A stretch of 64,000 nucleotides of DNA from Enterococcus mundtii (GTDB lineage: Bacteria; Bacillota; Bacilli; Lactobacillales; Enterococcaceae), in NCBI RefSeq assembly GCF_002947535.1, contig NZ_PUAP01000034.1, forward strand, positions 62,001-126,000, in the 5' to 3' direction. Shown here piece after piece: positions 1 through 9,331 of the stretch. The position numbers were made by a program, and so were the translations under genes. The notes beneath the pieces are model-generated. The model was given only the letters and a program-made list of their open reading frames with translations, was not told the origin of the DNA and made no database searches. Within the stretch, counting starts at the first letter, position 1, and each line of letters starts with the position of its first letter.

Positions 1-358
1 TTTTCCAGGCTGTAAGATAGGTAGAAAGAAATTGCTCTGGAATCCCTTGTTCAATAACAATACCGAATAATGACATACATGTTACCATACCTAAAACCAT
101 GAGGCATGAAATCGTGAGGATCATTTGCATTTTATTTTGTTTATTTATAGGTAATTTAAAAGCAATCTTTTTCGCAACCACTCCTACGATAAAAACATCT
201 AATATAAATGCCACGATAAATCCTGGTATAAGTCCTATGAATAAATTTGATACATGCAATGCATTATGTAGCCATAGATTATAGATACTCATCCCTAAAA
301 CCATCAGAAAACACATCATCGTTGTAAAAATAATTCCTTCTTTTTTGTTTGTTGGCAC
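1..358 (-). CDS. DUF2798 family membrane protein, 3'-truncated by window edge
   Basis: Only the first 119 codons are visible; the gene runs off the window at base 1. The start is GTG at 358, preceded by AAGGAG eight bases upstream. The protein begins MPTNKKEGIIFTT and shows hydrophobic segments at about residues 8-27, 38-62 and 78-100, the first two separated by a short loop. This layout and the opening residues resemble the DUF2798 family of small integral membrane proteins, whose function is unknown. It is transcribed away from the glucosaminidase gene at 579, with a shared 220-base intergenic region holding a promoter for each. The family call rests on recollection of its typical sequence; the membrane nature is seen directly. 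Confidence 0.75.
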   Translation of the reverse strand, partial: MPTNKKEGIIFTTMMCFLMVLGMSIYNLWLHNALHVSNLFIGLIPGFIVAFILDVFIVGVVAKKIAFKLPINKQNKMQMILTISCLMVLGMVTCMSLFGIVIEQGIPEQFLSTYLTAWK

Positions 359-384
359 TCCAATCACTCCTTTTCATGAAAAAC

Positions 385-413
385 AGCATAGCATAAATGA
401 AAATTTTTCGTAA
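385..413 (-). promoter_or_regulatory. Promoter of the DUF2798 gene
   Basis: On the minus strand, TTACGA (413-408) and TATGCT (390-385) are separated by 17 bases, a good match in spacing to a sigma-A promoter. The -10 box lies 27 bases before the GTG start at 358. Confidence 0.5.
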
Positions 414-470
414 GTTTTTATTTTATTTTTTGTATCAAGCCACTTTTCTTGACTTAGTTTAGAAAATATA

Positions 471-499
471 TTGGAAAATAATTAAATTTACGATAGAAT
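471..499 (+). promoter_or_regulatory. Promoter of the ChW-repeat glucosaminidase gene
   Basis: TTGGAA (471-476) and TAGAAT (494-499) are separated by 17 bases, about 80 bases before the ATG at 579, so the transcript would have a leader of roughly 70 bases. This is a good sigma-A type match. Confidence 0.6.
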
Positions 500-578
500 A
501 ATATTAGTAACACCAAAATAAAAATAACATTTTCTTATTAATCAAATAAAGAAAAGATTACAATTAGGAGGATATTTG

Positions 579-3500
579 ATGAAAGTAAGGATTTTGCTTG
601 CATCGATAATGTTATTAAACGCATCATTGTCGCCATGTATTGCTTTAGCAGAAACAATAACAACAAATAATCAGCAAACCGAAACCACCTCAAGTACAAT
701 CACCGACGAAAAAACAACAAATGTAATATCTCCAACTACCATTTCAAGCACAAACGAAGAGATACCCCCACCCAGTACTGACACACCAACTATAATAGGG
801 ACTCCCCAATTAATAGGTGAGAGCTATAAGGATGGTGTCAGTAAACCGAAAAGAATCAACTTATCAGCGACTGAAACTATGCAACAAACATTTATTGAAG
901 ATGAGGAAAACAAAAAAACAACACACAGCTACATTAGTGGAAACACAATCTATGAAATAAATTCCACAGATGTTCAAGTCCCTACTCCCCGAACCACTGA
1001 TTCATCTACAATCCAGTTAGCTGTCTACGCTGGAGATGTCTCACAAACCAAACAAACTTTAGCTTATTATCTTGCACAACAGTTTAAAACCTATCAATTC
1101 TCCCTCGAGAATCCTAAAGATATTCTTTCAATTGATCCAGCTTTAGCGATTGATGAAGATAGTTTATTTGTTTTGATTCAAGAGTACTACCCGCAAGTCA
1201 CAGAAAAAATTACGATTCAAGAAATAGAGGAATTAACTGATCAATATGGGAGCGTGCAACAACAAGCACTAACTGATACATTTAATCAACAACCTAATGG
1301 AAAAGAATTCTCTGGAAACATTCTTTTGACTCGAAAAATCGTATTATCCAATCAGGAAATATATTTTTTTGTCGAAAGTGCTACGCAGTCCGGTTGGATT
1401 TTTGCAGAAAATTTAACTTGTTATGATTCTAAAATAATAAACTTTTCTGAAAAAGGAAACTTAACAGAAAATCATGCAAAAATTTATTCCACTTTAGATG
1501 ATGCATGGCTTGAAAAATCTGCAATGCAAGCTGATCTTGAAACACTTTATGAAGTAAACCAACAAATAAAAATCAATAACCGTTCATTTTATAAAATATC
1601 CCATGACAATGTTGTGGTGGGGTATGTTGATCAGAATGAATTTAAAAAATTAGGACAAGCTGATTCAGACACAATTGAAACAGAAAATATGACACCTATT
1701 GTACCTTCGAATAGTAGTGTCAATGATACAAATCATTCACCTAGCGAAAGTAGAACAGAAACTTCAATTAGTTACTCAACACATGTGCGTGGACACGGAT
1801 GGATGCCCACCTCAAAAAATGGTGAGTTGTCTGGTACAGAAGGACAAGGACTACGCATTGAAGCAATACGTGCCAATCTTACTTCTTCCCTTTCAGGATC
1901 AATTGAGTACAGTTCCTATGTTGAAGGAACTGGCTGGCAAGACTGGGTATCGAATGGAGCAATATCAGGAACAGAGGGGCAAGGTCTTCAAATAGAAGGA
2001 ATCAATATGCGACTCACAGGAGAATTGGCTGAAAATTATAACCTTTATTACCGAGTTCATGTTCAAAAACTTGGTTGGCTTCCTTGGGCAAAAAATGGAA
2101 ACCCTTCTGGAACATCCAGTTTTGGTTTCCGAATCGAAGCCATCGAAATTCAATTAATTAGTCGCTCCCAACAAGGTCCTGAACTTGGAGATTCTTACGT
2201 CCAAAGAGCATCTATAAATTATTCTACGCATGTACGCGGACGAGGTTGGCTTCCTGAATCTTCGAATGGGGAAATTTCTGGAACAGAAGGACAAGGGTTA
2301 CGTATTGAAGCGTTACGTGTCAATCTCTCTTCTGCCTTTTCTGGATCAATCGAATATACTTCCTATATTGAAAATCATGGTTGGCAAAATTGGGTATCAA
2401 ATGGAGGGATATCGGGAACAGAAGGACAAGGTCGTCAGATTGAAGGAATCAGGATACGATTGACAGACGAACTTGCAACACATTACAATATTTATTACCG
2501 AATCCATGCTCAAAATCTAGGCTGGTTACCTTGGGCAGAAAATGGAAATAGTGCTGGTACATTGGGGTACGGTTATCGTATTGAAGCAATTGAAATACGT
2601 CTGCTACCCAAAGAGCAAACTGGGCCACCAACGGGTAAATCTTATGTTGAAAAAACTCCTTCTGTCTTAGCGAACGCTCACGTAGCTTCTAGAGGATGGC
2701 TACCAGAACAAACAGCCGAGACACAAGTTGGAACGGTTGGACAAGGTCTTAGCTTACAGGCACTTCAATTAAAATTAACGGAAAACAGTTATGCAGGTAG
2801 TATCGTTTACCAATCCCACCTGTCACATCGTGGTTGGGAAACTTCATGGATTCAGGAAGGACAAACTTCAGGGACCGTTGGACAAAGCTTAGCATTACAA
2901 GCTGTCCGAATTAATTTGACCGGTGATATCAGTCACCACTATGATATTTATTACCGTGTCCATTCCCAACATTTCGGATGGTTAGACTGGGCAAAAAATG
3001 GAGAATCAGCTGGCACACAAGGTTACTCTTATCGTGCAGAGGCATTACAAATAAAACTAGTCGAAAAAGGTCAAGCTCCACCAGGTGCAACTTCTCGTGC
3101 CTTTCGAATTGCACCGCCTAAGATTTCCTTTGACGGTCATGTATCGGGTATTGGTTGGGTCAATCGCAACGGACTAAGCAATTCTATCAATCATGCGAAT
3201 CAAGGGCGTCAATTTGAAGCAATTCGTGCACAATTAGCACAAAGTGATTACTCTGGTGGAATTAGATATGATTCACATATTTCATCAAGTGGATGGACAA
3301 ATCCTGTTGAGAATGGAGCTATATCAGGTTCTGTCGGACATAGTCGAGCACTCCAGGCCTTCTCTTTTCAACTAACAGGTGAATTATCCGAAAAATATGA
3401 CATCTACTATCGTTCATTCGTCCGTTCACGCGGTTGGTTGGGTTGGGCTTCAAATGGCCAAAAGGCAGGCTCAGTTGGAATGAGTCTACCTGTCGAAGCA

Positions 3501-4067
3501 ATTGAAGTAACGATTGTAGAAAATGATCGAAAACCAACGGGTTACCAAGCAAATCAACTGACCATTTTAGGACAAATCGACACTTCAACACCAGAAGGTA
3601 GATTTGTCAATTCTATCACTCAAAGTGCCAATCGTGTCGCTCCAGCGTACGGATTGTATACCTCTGTCATGCTTGCTCAAGCAATTTTAGAAACCGGCTA
3701 TGGCACTAGCTTCTTGGCACGCAATGCGAACAATTTCTTTGGAATGAAGTTCAAAGATGGGGAAGATGAAGGGAAATATGATTACGTTTGGCATGTCTCA
3801 GATGAAGTTGTCAACGGGATCACAATACCTGTCAACTCTAAATTCCGTGTCTATCAAAGTACCGATGAATCTTTCATCGACAATGCTGTGAAACTAAAAT
3901 ATGGCGTACCTTGGGACCCTGTTCGCTATCGTGGAACTTGGAAAGTTAATACACGTTCTTATCGAGATGCGACCCAAGCCTTAACTGGAACATATGCAAC
4001 TGATCCAAATTATGGAACAAAATTAAACAACATCATTGAACGTTGGCGTTTGGATCAGTTTGATTGA
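579..4067 (+). CDS. Secreted peptidoglycan hydrolase: 12 ChW repeats plus C-terminal glucosaminidase (GH73-like)
   Basis: This 1162-residue protein starts at ATG 579 behind a perfect AGGAGG seven bases upstream; the in-frame TTG at 576 is less likely. Residues 1-25 are a signal peptide ending near ALA. A Ser/Thr/Pro-rich stretch follows, then an SH3b/GW-like region (about 250-370). From about residue 395 to 985 there are twelve ChW-type modules in four triplets. Each has a GW followed by a Gly-Gln-Gly or similar turn and a hydrophobic end (for example HVRGHGW ... GTEGQGLRIEAI). The C-terminal 165 residues are a mannosyl-glycoprotein endo-beta-N-acetylglucosaminidase domain, with the catalytic Glu expected in AILETGYG. 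It probably cleaves cell-wall glycan strands outside the cell while the repeats bind a wall polymer. There is no sorting signal or C-terminal membrane segment. It is monocistronic and convergent with a second glucosaminidase. Confidence 0.88.
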   Translation: MKVRILLASIMLLNASLSPCIALAETITTNNQQTETTSSTITDEKTTNVISPTTISSTNEEIPPPSTDTPTIIGTPQLIGESYKDGVSKPKRINLSATETMQQTFIEDEENKKTTHSYISGNTIYEINSTDVQVPTPRTTDSSTIQLAVYAGDVSQTKQTLAYYLAQQFKTYQFSLENPKDILSIDPALAIDEDSLFVLIQEYYPQVTEKITIQEIEELTDQYGSVQQQALTDTFNQQPNGKEFSGNILLTRKIVLSNQEIYFFVESATQSGWIFAENLTCYDSKIINFSEKGNLTENHAKIYSTLDDAWLEKSAMQADLETLYEVNQQIKINNRSFYKISHDNVVVGYVDQNEFKKLGQADSDTIETENMTPIVPSNSSVNDTNHSPSESRTETSISYSTHVRGHGWMPTSKNGELSGTEGQGLRIEAIRANLTSSLSGSIEYSSYVEGTGWQDWVSNGAISGTEGQGLQIEGINMRLTGELAENYNLYYRVHVQKLGWLPWAKNGNPSGTSSFGFRIEAIEIQLISRSQQGPELGDSYVQRASINYSTHVRGRGWLPESSNGEISGTEGQGLRIEALRVNLSSAFSGSIEYTSYIENHGWQNWVSNGGISGTEGQGRQIEGIRIRLTDELATHYNIYYRIHAQNLGWLPWAENGNSAGTLGYGYRIEAIEIRLLPKEQTGPPTGKSYVEKTPSVLANAHVASRGWLPEQTAETQVGTVGQGLSLQALQLKLTENSYAGSIVYQSHLSHRGWETSWIQEGQTSGTVGQSLALQAVRINLTGDISHHYDIYYRVHSQHFGWLDWAKNGESAGTQGYSYRAEALQIKLVEKGQAPPGATSRAFRIAPPKISFDGHVSGIGWVNRNGLSNSINHANQGRQFEAIRAQLAQSDYSGGIRYDSHISSSGWTNPVENGAISGSVGHSRALQAFSFQLTGELSEKYDIYYRSFVRSRGWLGWASNGQKAGSVGMSLPVEAIEVTIVENDRKPTGYQANQLTILGQIDTSTPEGRFVNSITQSANRVAPAYGLYTSVMLAQAILETGYGTSFLARNANNFFGMKFKDGEDEGKYDYVWHVSDEVVNGITIPVNSKFRVYQSTDESFIDNAVKLKYGVPWDPVRYRGTWKVNTRSYRDATQALTGTYATDPNYGTKLNNIIERWRLDQFD

Positions 4068-4080
4068 TCTGATCTTTTAT

Positions 4081-4131
4081 AAAAAATATCTACCTGACAT
4101 TGTTTGAAAATGCCAAGTAGATATTTTTTAT
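4081..4131. terminator. Bidirectional terminator between convergent glucosaminidase genes
   Basis: The arms AAAAAATATCTACCTGACATT and AATGCCAAGTAGATATTTTTT pair over about 21 bases with two G-T type mismatches and a short loop. The A-rich and T-rich ends serve both strands, and the hairpin fits exactly between the two converging stop codons. Confidence 0.85.
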
Positions 4132-4134
4132 TTA

Positions 4135-5295
4135 TTAATTCGCATAAAAGCCGATTCCTTCATATCTCCAACCTAATGGTGTCAAAGAATCTCTTTCTAC
4201 TGAACTTAATGTGTAATGATGTGTTCCGATAGTTTCATTTGGGTTAAATAGTCGATAAATGGGTTTAGAACCTCCAGAATAAAAACTTAGCCCTTCATAT
4301 CTCCAGCCTAGCGGTGTAAGGAAGTTGATTTCTGACTGAGCCATCGTGTAATGATGATCCCCGTTATTTGGGTTGTACAGACGATACACCGGTTGCCCAC
4401 TATTTGGTGCTTGCCATGCAATCCCTTCATATTTCCAACCAACTGTTGATAAATAATTTTTCTCTCCCGCATTCAATGTGTACAAATGCTGTCCTGTACT
4501 TTTATTGTATAAGCGATACATCGGAGAAGAACTAGAATTTGGCGTATCATATTGTGTCAAATTGTAGGTTTCAATGATGTTGTTCAATGTTGAACCATAA
4601 TTTGGTGCTGTCGCGTAACGCCCTGTTAACCATGCTGTGGCATCTTTGTACGAAGAGGTATTACTTTTCCAAGCTCCTGAGTAATAATACACACCAGATT
4701 GGAACGAAGTTGTTTTAAGGACAGTCACATTATCTTGTAAAGATTCTGCGTAAGAAGGATATTTACGAAAAGCAGCATTTACGGTGATCCATTGCCCGTT
4801 TACAAACTCAGAAGTTGGCATTGTCACTGATTGCCCATTATAACTTCCCTTTATTCCAAATAAATTGTAGTTAGGTGCCGAAGCTAGCGTGCTTTTCCCC
4901 CAGCCACTTTCAACAATTGCTTGAGCGATCATAACTGAAGCATATAAATCATTCGCGCTTGCTAAGGTCTGTGCACTTGCAGCAATACTATCAATGAACG
5001 CTTGTTGTGCATTTGAAGAAGAACGTGCTGAAAATGCTGCTATGCCAGGATTTTCAAATTGTGATAAATCCGCTTGATGTGTATGGGTCAGTTCCTCTCC
5101 ATTGGTTAGAGGATTCGTAACAGACTCAGTTTTTTCCACATTTTCCGTAGGCTGTTCTGTCACGTCGTCTGCTTGTGTCGAAACAGTGGTTTCAACAGAA
5201 TTATTTGTTCCTAATTCTTCTGCAAGTACAGTAAGGTTGGTAGTCACAAGACTACTCAGAATAATTGCACTAAATAATAAATTTTTTGCTCTCAT
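4135..5295 (-). CDS. Secreted glucosaminidase with three C-terminal YRLYN/GW-YEG repeats
   Basis: The start is ATG at 5295, behind AAAGGAG; the longer frame upstream has no ribosome site. The 386-residue product has a signal peptide (about 1-25, ending VLA). An acidic/Thr-rich linker follows, then a glucosaminidase domain from about 90 to 245 with the motif [10 protein letters not shown] carrying the expected catalytic Glu. The C-terminus has three repeats of about 42 residues (from about 256, 303 and 345). Each has the pattern YRLYN...H.YT...E...L...GW.YEG, seen in DUF5648-type modules of secreted lactic-acid-bacterial hydrolases. The catalytic domain is similar in sequence to that of the convergent neighbour, but the binding modules are unrelated. 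Its role is probably septum or wall-turnover hydrolysis. There are no operon partners. Confidence 0.87.
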   Translation of the reverse strand: MRAKNLLFSAIILSSLVTTNLTVLAEELGTNNSVETTVSTQADDVTEQPTENVEKTESVTNPLTNGEELTHTHQADLSQFENPGIAAFSARSSSNAQQAFIDSIAASAQTLASANDLYASVMIAQAIVESGWGKSTLASAPNYNLFGIKGSYNGQSVTMPTSEFVNGQWITVNAAFRKYPSYAESLQDNVTVLKTTSFQSGVYYYSGAWKSNTSSYKDATAWLTGRYATAPNYGSTLNNIIETYNLTQYDTPNSSSSPMYRLYNKSTGQHLYTLNAGEKNYLSTVGWKYEGIAWQAPNSGQPVYRLYNPNNGDHHYTMAQSEINFLTPLGWRYEGLSFYSGGSKPIYRLFNPNETIGTHHYTLSSVERDSLTPLGWRYEGIGFYAN

Positions 5296-5490
5296 TACTT
5301 CTCCTTTATTCTTAAAAATAAAATAATTTAATGTGTTGCATATGATAACAGAAATAAATATCATACACTTTTTAATTATACATAGATTTCAACTTTTTTC
5401 AGTATATAAATTCTTAAGATTTAAAGGAGTCTGTATGCCATTTTGTATCTTTTCAATTTTCAAAGTCAATGATTATTGGCTCAAATCAAA

Positions 5491-5572
5491 CAATAAAAAA
5501 CTCTTAGAGAATTGCCGGCTTGGTTTAGAAATACATCTGCTATTTCCAAACCCATACGTGCGCTCTAAGAGT
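5491..5572 (-). terminator. Long two-tier hairpin, probable terminator of the NmrA-type gene
   Basis: An outer 10-bp perfect stem (ACTCTTAGAG at 5500-5509 with CTCTAAGAGT at 5563-5572) encloses an inner 12-bp stem with one mismatch (5522-5533 with 5541-5552) and a 7-base loop. On the minus strand it ends in TTTTTTATT, as expected for a factor-independent terminator after the stop codon at 5602. The two-tier shape is more elaborate than a simple terminator and may be a dispersed element or the end of a small RNA. Confidence 0.6.
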
Positions 5573-5601
5573 AATATTCCTATTAAATTTGGTAGAAAAA
5601 A

Positions 5602-6459
5602 CTAGTCCTTAATTTGGATACCTAACTCCCTTAACCCATCCTCTATCGAAGTCAATTTGCGACCTAATACTTTTTCAAAATCATCAGAAGTTACATCTAA
5701 CTGATTGTTGCGAATATCATTTTGGATTGCAGTCGTCATTTCTGCACCGCCTTGAGAAAATCCCGAAGCTGTTAGTTTACCTGTGAATTCATCTGCAGCC
5801 AACGAAAGGATTTCTAAAGACTTCCCACTTACTTTAGCAACTTTTTCTGCCAATGTTTGATAAGTGATTGGCTTTCCAGATAATTCTAAGACCTCAGGAT
5901 AATCCATTCCTGCTAATACTTTTGCAGCTACTTCTGCATACTCTCTCTTTAACGCCCAACCGGTTTTGCCTTTGCCAGCTGCATAAACAAACTGACCAGA
6001 TTTCAATGCTACCTCGATCAACGGCATCTCATTTTCTAAGTACCAGTTATTTCTTAAAAAGGTATGTTTAATACCCGATTCTTTGATGATTTTTTCTGTG
6101 AATTGATGATCTGGAGCGAGGATACTAGTCGAATGATCTGCATCCGCAAAACTAGTGTAGGCAATAAAAGAAACCTTTGCCTCTTTCGCTGCTTCAACAA
6201 CATGTTGATGTTCAGCTTGTCGGTTTCCCGGTACACCTGATACAAATAATAGACGATCGATGCCTTGTAGCGCCTGTACCATCGTCTCGCGATCAGCATA
6301 ATCGCCGATGCGAACTTGAAGACCTGCTTCAATTAATTTCTGTGCCTTTTCTTCATTACGAGCAAGGACATAGATCTCCTCCAAAGGAACCAGTTTCTTT
6401 AATTCTTCTAAAGCGTAGTGTCCAAATCCTCCAGTTGCTCCTGTTACTAAATAAGTCAT
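5602..6459 (-). CDS. NmrA-like NAD(P)-binding oxidoreductase (quinone reductase / SDR atypical)
   Basis: This 285-residue protein opens MTYLVTGATGGFG, so residues 7-13 form a glycine-rich dinucleotide-binding loop of an atypical short-chain dehydrogenase. A basic NADP-preferring residue pair follows (LARNEEKAQKL). The length and the SGVPGNRQAEHQHVVEAAK region match the NmrA/YtfG (QorB-like) group of NAD(P)H:quinone oxidoreductases. The start at ATG 6459 follows GGGAG. It is divergent from an Rrf2-type regulator across 121 bases, the usual arrangement for a redox- or quinone-responsive reductase under local control. The substrate is not deducible; a regulatory NAD(P)-sensing role as in fungal NmrA is the alternative. 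Confidence 0.78.
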   Translation of the reverse strand: MTYLVTGATGGFGHYALEELKKLVPLEEIYVLARNEEKAQKLIEAGLQVRIGDYADRETMVQALQGIDRLLFVSGVPGNRQAEHQHVVEAAKEAKVSFIAYTSFADADHSTSILAPDHQFTEKIIKESGIKHTFLRNNWYLENEMPLIEVALKSGQFVYAAGKGKTGWALKREYAEVAAKVLAGMDYPEVLELSGKPITYQTLAEKVAKVSGKSLEILSLAADEFTGKLTASGFSQGGAEMTTAIQNDIRNNQLDVTSDDFEKVLGRKLTSIEDGLRELGIQIKD

Positions 6460-6487
6460 ATTCCCACTCCCTATTGATTAATTATTT

Positions 6488-6516
6488 TTGTTCACATAGC
6501 TGTACATTTTTAAAAT
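6488..6516 (+). promoter_or_regulatory. Promoter of the Rrf2 regulator with overlapping dyad
   Basis: TTGTTC (6488-6493) and TAAAAT (6511-6516) are 17 bases apart. The -10 box lies within ATTTTTAAAAT, part of an imperfect palindrome (about 6501-6520) in the divergent intergenic region. That palindrome is a plausible binding site for the regulator itself. Confidence 0.5.
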
Positions 6517-6580
6517 ACACCATTATCATAAAGAGTATGCTAAGATAAGTCAAGAAATCAAGTTGAAAGGATGGATTTTT

Positions 6581-7048
6581 ATGAAATATTCTCTACAATT
6601 AAGCGATGCGATTCACATCTTAGCGTATATCCACATATTTCAAGGAACTGATCTACTTTCAAGCGACATGATTGCAAGTAGCATTGAAACAAATCCAACA
6701 AATGTTCGAAAAATCATGAGTCAATTAAAAAAAGCAGACCTTATCTATACAACAAGTGGGAAACCAACACCCGTACTTGCGAAAGCTCCCGAAAATATCA
6801 ATTTATTGGAAATTTATCGAAGTATTGAAGGCAACACGAATTTGATCCAAGTAGATCCTAAAACAAATCCGAATTGCGTGGTAGGCGCTAATATACAAGA
6901 AGTCTTGGCTGAAACTTATTCTCGATTACAGAAAAAAGTGGAAGAAGAAATGGCAGTAATCACTTTGGATGGGCTCATTAAACAGATTGCATTATCAGAA
7001 AAAGAGAAACGCCCAGAAAATCAACCACTCGTGGAAAAATTTCTTTAG
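6581..7048 (+). CDS. Rrf2 family transcriptional regulator
   Basis: The protein has 155 residues. ATG 6581 is chosen over the upstream in-frame TTG because the AAAGGATGG ribosome site precedes it. The N-terminal part (MKYSLQLSDAIHILAYIH, then a winged helix around residues 25-60 including TNPTNVRKIMSQLKKADLI) is typical of Rrf2 proteins. The region that would carry the three cysteines of Fe-S members has only one clear Cys (about residue 103, NPNCVVG), so it is probably a non-cluster or single-thiol sensor of the YwnA type. It is divergent from the NmrA-type reductase, which it likely represses. The gene is monocistronic. Confidence 0.85.
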   Translation: MKYSLQLSDAIHILAYIHIFQGTDLLSSDMIASSIETNPTNVRKIMSQLKKADLIYTTSGKPTPVLAKAPENINLLEIYRSIEGNTNLIQVDPKTNPNCVVGANIQEVLAETYSRLQKKVEEEMAVITLDGLIKQIALSEKEKRPENQPLVEKFL

Positions 7049-7220
7049 TTTGTAAGTAAATCAGAGTCACTTTTAGTTATCTAAAAATTAAAATAACAGT
7101 TTTATATTATTATTACTTTTATAATAGATTAAATAATCTTCGTACTGGAAAAAAATTGCTGTTTTCTTTTTATTTATTCGGTAAAATTAAACTATGAAGA
7201 TAACTAAAGGAGGAAATATT

Positions 7221-8828
7221 ATGAAAGACTGGAAAAACGATTTTTGGGAATCTGATTTAGATCATGGCTATGAATTGTTTATTGAAAAACGTGTTCATGG
7301 ATTTTTGGTTACTAAAGAAAAGATCAGCGCAAAAGTAATAGAAGACAACAATAAGGAGTATGACATACTTATCCAGCTAACAAATGATGAACGATTCTAT
7401 GGTTTGTCTTGCAGTTGCTCCCATGAAGATACAGGTCATTGTCCACATGTCGTGGCTGTCTTATTCAAATATGAACAAGAATACAGCTACGAAAATGTAA
7501 ATGATCTTGTCAAGTTCATTTCTTATGCAGATGAACAAGATGTTCAAGATTTTCTATTGAATATCCTAAAAGAGAATCAAGACCTTACACGACGCTTTCA
7601 AGAACATATTGCAATCAAAAATATTGACGATTACGAAAAATTGGTTGTTATCTTAGAGAAACATACCCAATATTTTGGTAGTAATATTAACGACCGTACA
7701 TTGCAAAAGATCAGCAAAGAACTATCTGAATTTTTAAACAATCTTATTGATACATCCATCGAAAAAAAGCAGATCCTTCATGCATTCGAACTGATGAACA
7801 GAGTAGTTGAACACTTTGACTTAGCAAAGGTACATAATGTAGAAAATGATATCAGCCTTATCATGCATCAATGTTACTCTCTATGGAAAAAATTACTGAG
7901 ACATGCATCTGAGCAAGAAAAACAACGAATGTATTCTAAACTTTCGGCTAAAATAAATAATGCAAGCCAGTCTAGTTTTTATATCCAACAAATTTTACAT
8001 GAAGAATTCCCCGAACAGTTCTCTGATCAGGATCAGCAAAACCTAGATCAAATATCTGAAAATAGCGGACACTTCAACTATAAAAACAAAAGACTTCTAT
8101 CCATTCGCCAAATGGAAAATTTAAATTATACAGACAACCAAATTCATCAACGTGCACGTGAAAGTTGGCAATCTCCAACTATACGTTCACAATATATCGA
8201 CTATCTGATGCAAAAGAAAGCATATGAAGAAGCAATTACTGTTTTGAATGAAAGTATTGTATTAGACCAACACTCTTCCGATATGGTCACCCTGCATCGC
8301 TATGCATTAAAAAACCTCTATCATAAACTAGGGAAAAAAGAGCTTTATGCAGAACAAGTTTTGTTTCTCCTATTAGAAGGAGAAACCGTTGATATGAATT
8401 TGATCCATCAATTGAAAAAATCATATTCGATCGATCAGTGGGAAGAAGTACGTGAACACTTATTTGAACAATTAAAATATCGTACAGACGTTGGATTGTT
8501 CTATTCAAAAGAAAGACGATATGATCTGTTATTGGATTATGTCCTCAAGTCACCTGGACTGGAAGAAGCTAGCCGCTATTTTTCTTTCTTAAGAAAGCAG
8601 TTCCCAGAAGCACTCCTTCAAAAATATGAATACGAATTACGCCGAATGGCTGCTGAGACGACTACACGTTTACGGTATCATAAAATGGCTTTGTTGATTG
8701 CTGAAATGGCAACCCTCCCTAGTAGCACGATCTCTGTCCAATTATTGATCAAAGAGCTAAAAGAAAAGTACCCACGCAGAAAAGCAATGCTAGAAGAATT
8801 GAAAAAGTTAGAAAAAACATATAAATAA
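7221..8828 (+). CDS. SWIM zinc-finger domain protein
   Basis: This 535-residue protein starts at ATG 7221 after AAAGGAGG; a longer in-frame start at 7194 would place that ribosome site inside the gene. The only recognisable domain is an N-terminal SWIM finger: C64-x-C66 ... C74-x-H76, in a setting (LSCSCSHEDTGHCPHVVAVL) close to the family consensus. The remaining 450 residues are mostly charged helices resembling helical repeats, with no helicase or nuclease motif. SWIM fingers are often found fused to or beside SNF2-type helicases, but no such gene is present here. It is an isolated monocistronic gene ending in a strong terminator. DNA or protein binding is likely; the cellular role is unknown. 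Confidence 0.8.
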   Translation: MKDWKNDFWESDLDHGYELFIEKRVHGFLVTKEKISAKVIEDNNKEYDILIQLTNDERFYGLSCSCSHEDTGHCPHVVAVLFKYEQEYSYENVNDLVKFISYADEQDVQDFLLNILKENQDLTRRFQEHIAIKNIDDYEKLVVILEKHTQYFGSNINDRTLQKISKELSEFLNNLIDTSIEKKQILHAFELMNRVVEHFDLAKVHNVENDISLIMHQCYSLWKKLLRHASEQEKQRMYSKLSAKINNASQSSFYIQQILHEEFPEQFSDQDQQNLDQISENSGHFNYKNKRLLSIRQMENLNYTDNQIHQRARESWQSPTIRSQYIDYLMQKKAYEEAITVLNESIVLDQHSSDMVTLHRYALKNLYHKLGKKELYAEQVLFLLLEGETVDMNLIHQLKKSYSIDQWEEVREHLFEQLKYRTDVGLFYSKERRYDLLLDYVLKSPGLEEASRYFSFLRKQFPEALLQKYEYELRRMAAETTTRLRYHKMALLIAEMATLPSSTISVQLLIKELKEKYPRRKAMLEELKKLEKTYK

Positions 8829-8861
8829 TCTAGCAATAGCGACCTTATTCACAGTCAGTAC

Positions 8862-8909
8862 TTCAAAAAGCCGAATCAACAAGCAACGCCGTTGATTCGG
8901 CTTTTTGAA
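8862..8909. terminator. Strong bidirectional terminator
   Basis: Perfect 19-bp arms (TTCAAAAAGCCGAATCAAC with GTTGATTCGGCTTTTTGAA) flank a 10-base loop, with A- and T-runs on either side. It separates the SWIM gene from the converging type VII secretion operon. Confidence 0.9.
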
Positions 8910-8998
8910 AAGACAATTATAAATTTGTCAATTTCCTATATTTTCCTAAAAAAGAAAAAGCATTTCAAACACTATTAAATAACATGACGGTTCATCTG

Positions 8999-9331
8999 TC
9001 AATCAAATCCAATCGGAACTGATTGGAGTGGTTTACTTGTTGCTTGCTTCACGTCAGACTCCCACTTGCTATAGATATCTAAAAATCTCACTTCTTCTTC
9101 ATCACTATATCCTTCAAAAACAACTTTATCGATATTCCCATGATCAAAAAAAATCGTTGTCTCAGGATTTAATCCTGAGGGGTAAAGGACTGCCATATAG
9201 TCTGCAAATGTATCTTTTTCCGTCTGTTGATCTGTATATATAGCTCCTCTTCCAACGATAACTAATTTTTGTAAACCTTCCTCAAGCAAAACGACACTTC
9301 CTAATGGTAATAACTTTTTGCCCTCACTCAT
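8999..9331 (-). CDS. DUF4176 domain protein, last gene of the T7SS effector module
   Basis: This 110-residue protein starts at ATG 9331, which overlaps the preceding gene's stop (ATGAGTGA arrangement), with GGGAGG upstream. Its core (LPLGSVVLLEEGLQKLVIVGRG, then FFDHGNIDKVVFEGYSDEEE) is the DUF4176 pattern seen in small proteins encoded inside Firmicute type VII secretion loci. A second DUF4176 protein lies directly after essC at 13295, so the effector module is bracketed by two divergent members. The molecular role is unknown; a chaperone, adaptor or immunity-accessory function is possible. It is the distal gene of the operon; the nearest terminator is the symmetric hairpin at 8862-8909. Confidence 0.72.
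   Translation of the reverse strand: MSEGKKLLPLGSVVLLEEGLQKLVIVGRGAIYTDQQTEKDTFADYMAVLYPSGLNPETTIFFDHGNIDKVVFEGYSDEEEVRFLDIYSKWESDVKQATSKPLQSVPIGFD

Noticed and set aside
1765-3530. Tandem DNA repeats considered as a CRISPR or satellite array
   Set aside because: The periodicity is the coding repeat of ChW modules in one open frame; units are diverged and contiguous, with no spacers.
5333-5605. 90-codon plus-strand reading frame upstream of the NmrA-type stop codon
   Set aside because: It has no ribosome site, runs through the two-tier hairpin and has no recognisable protein features; it looks like a chance frame.
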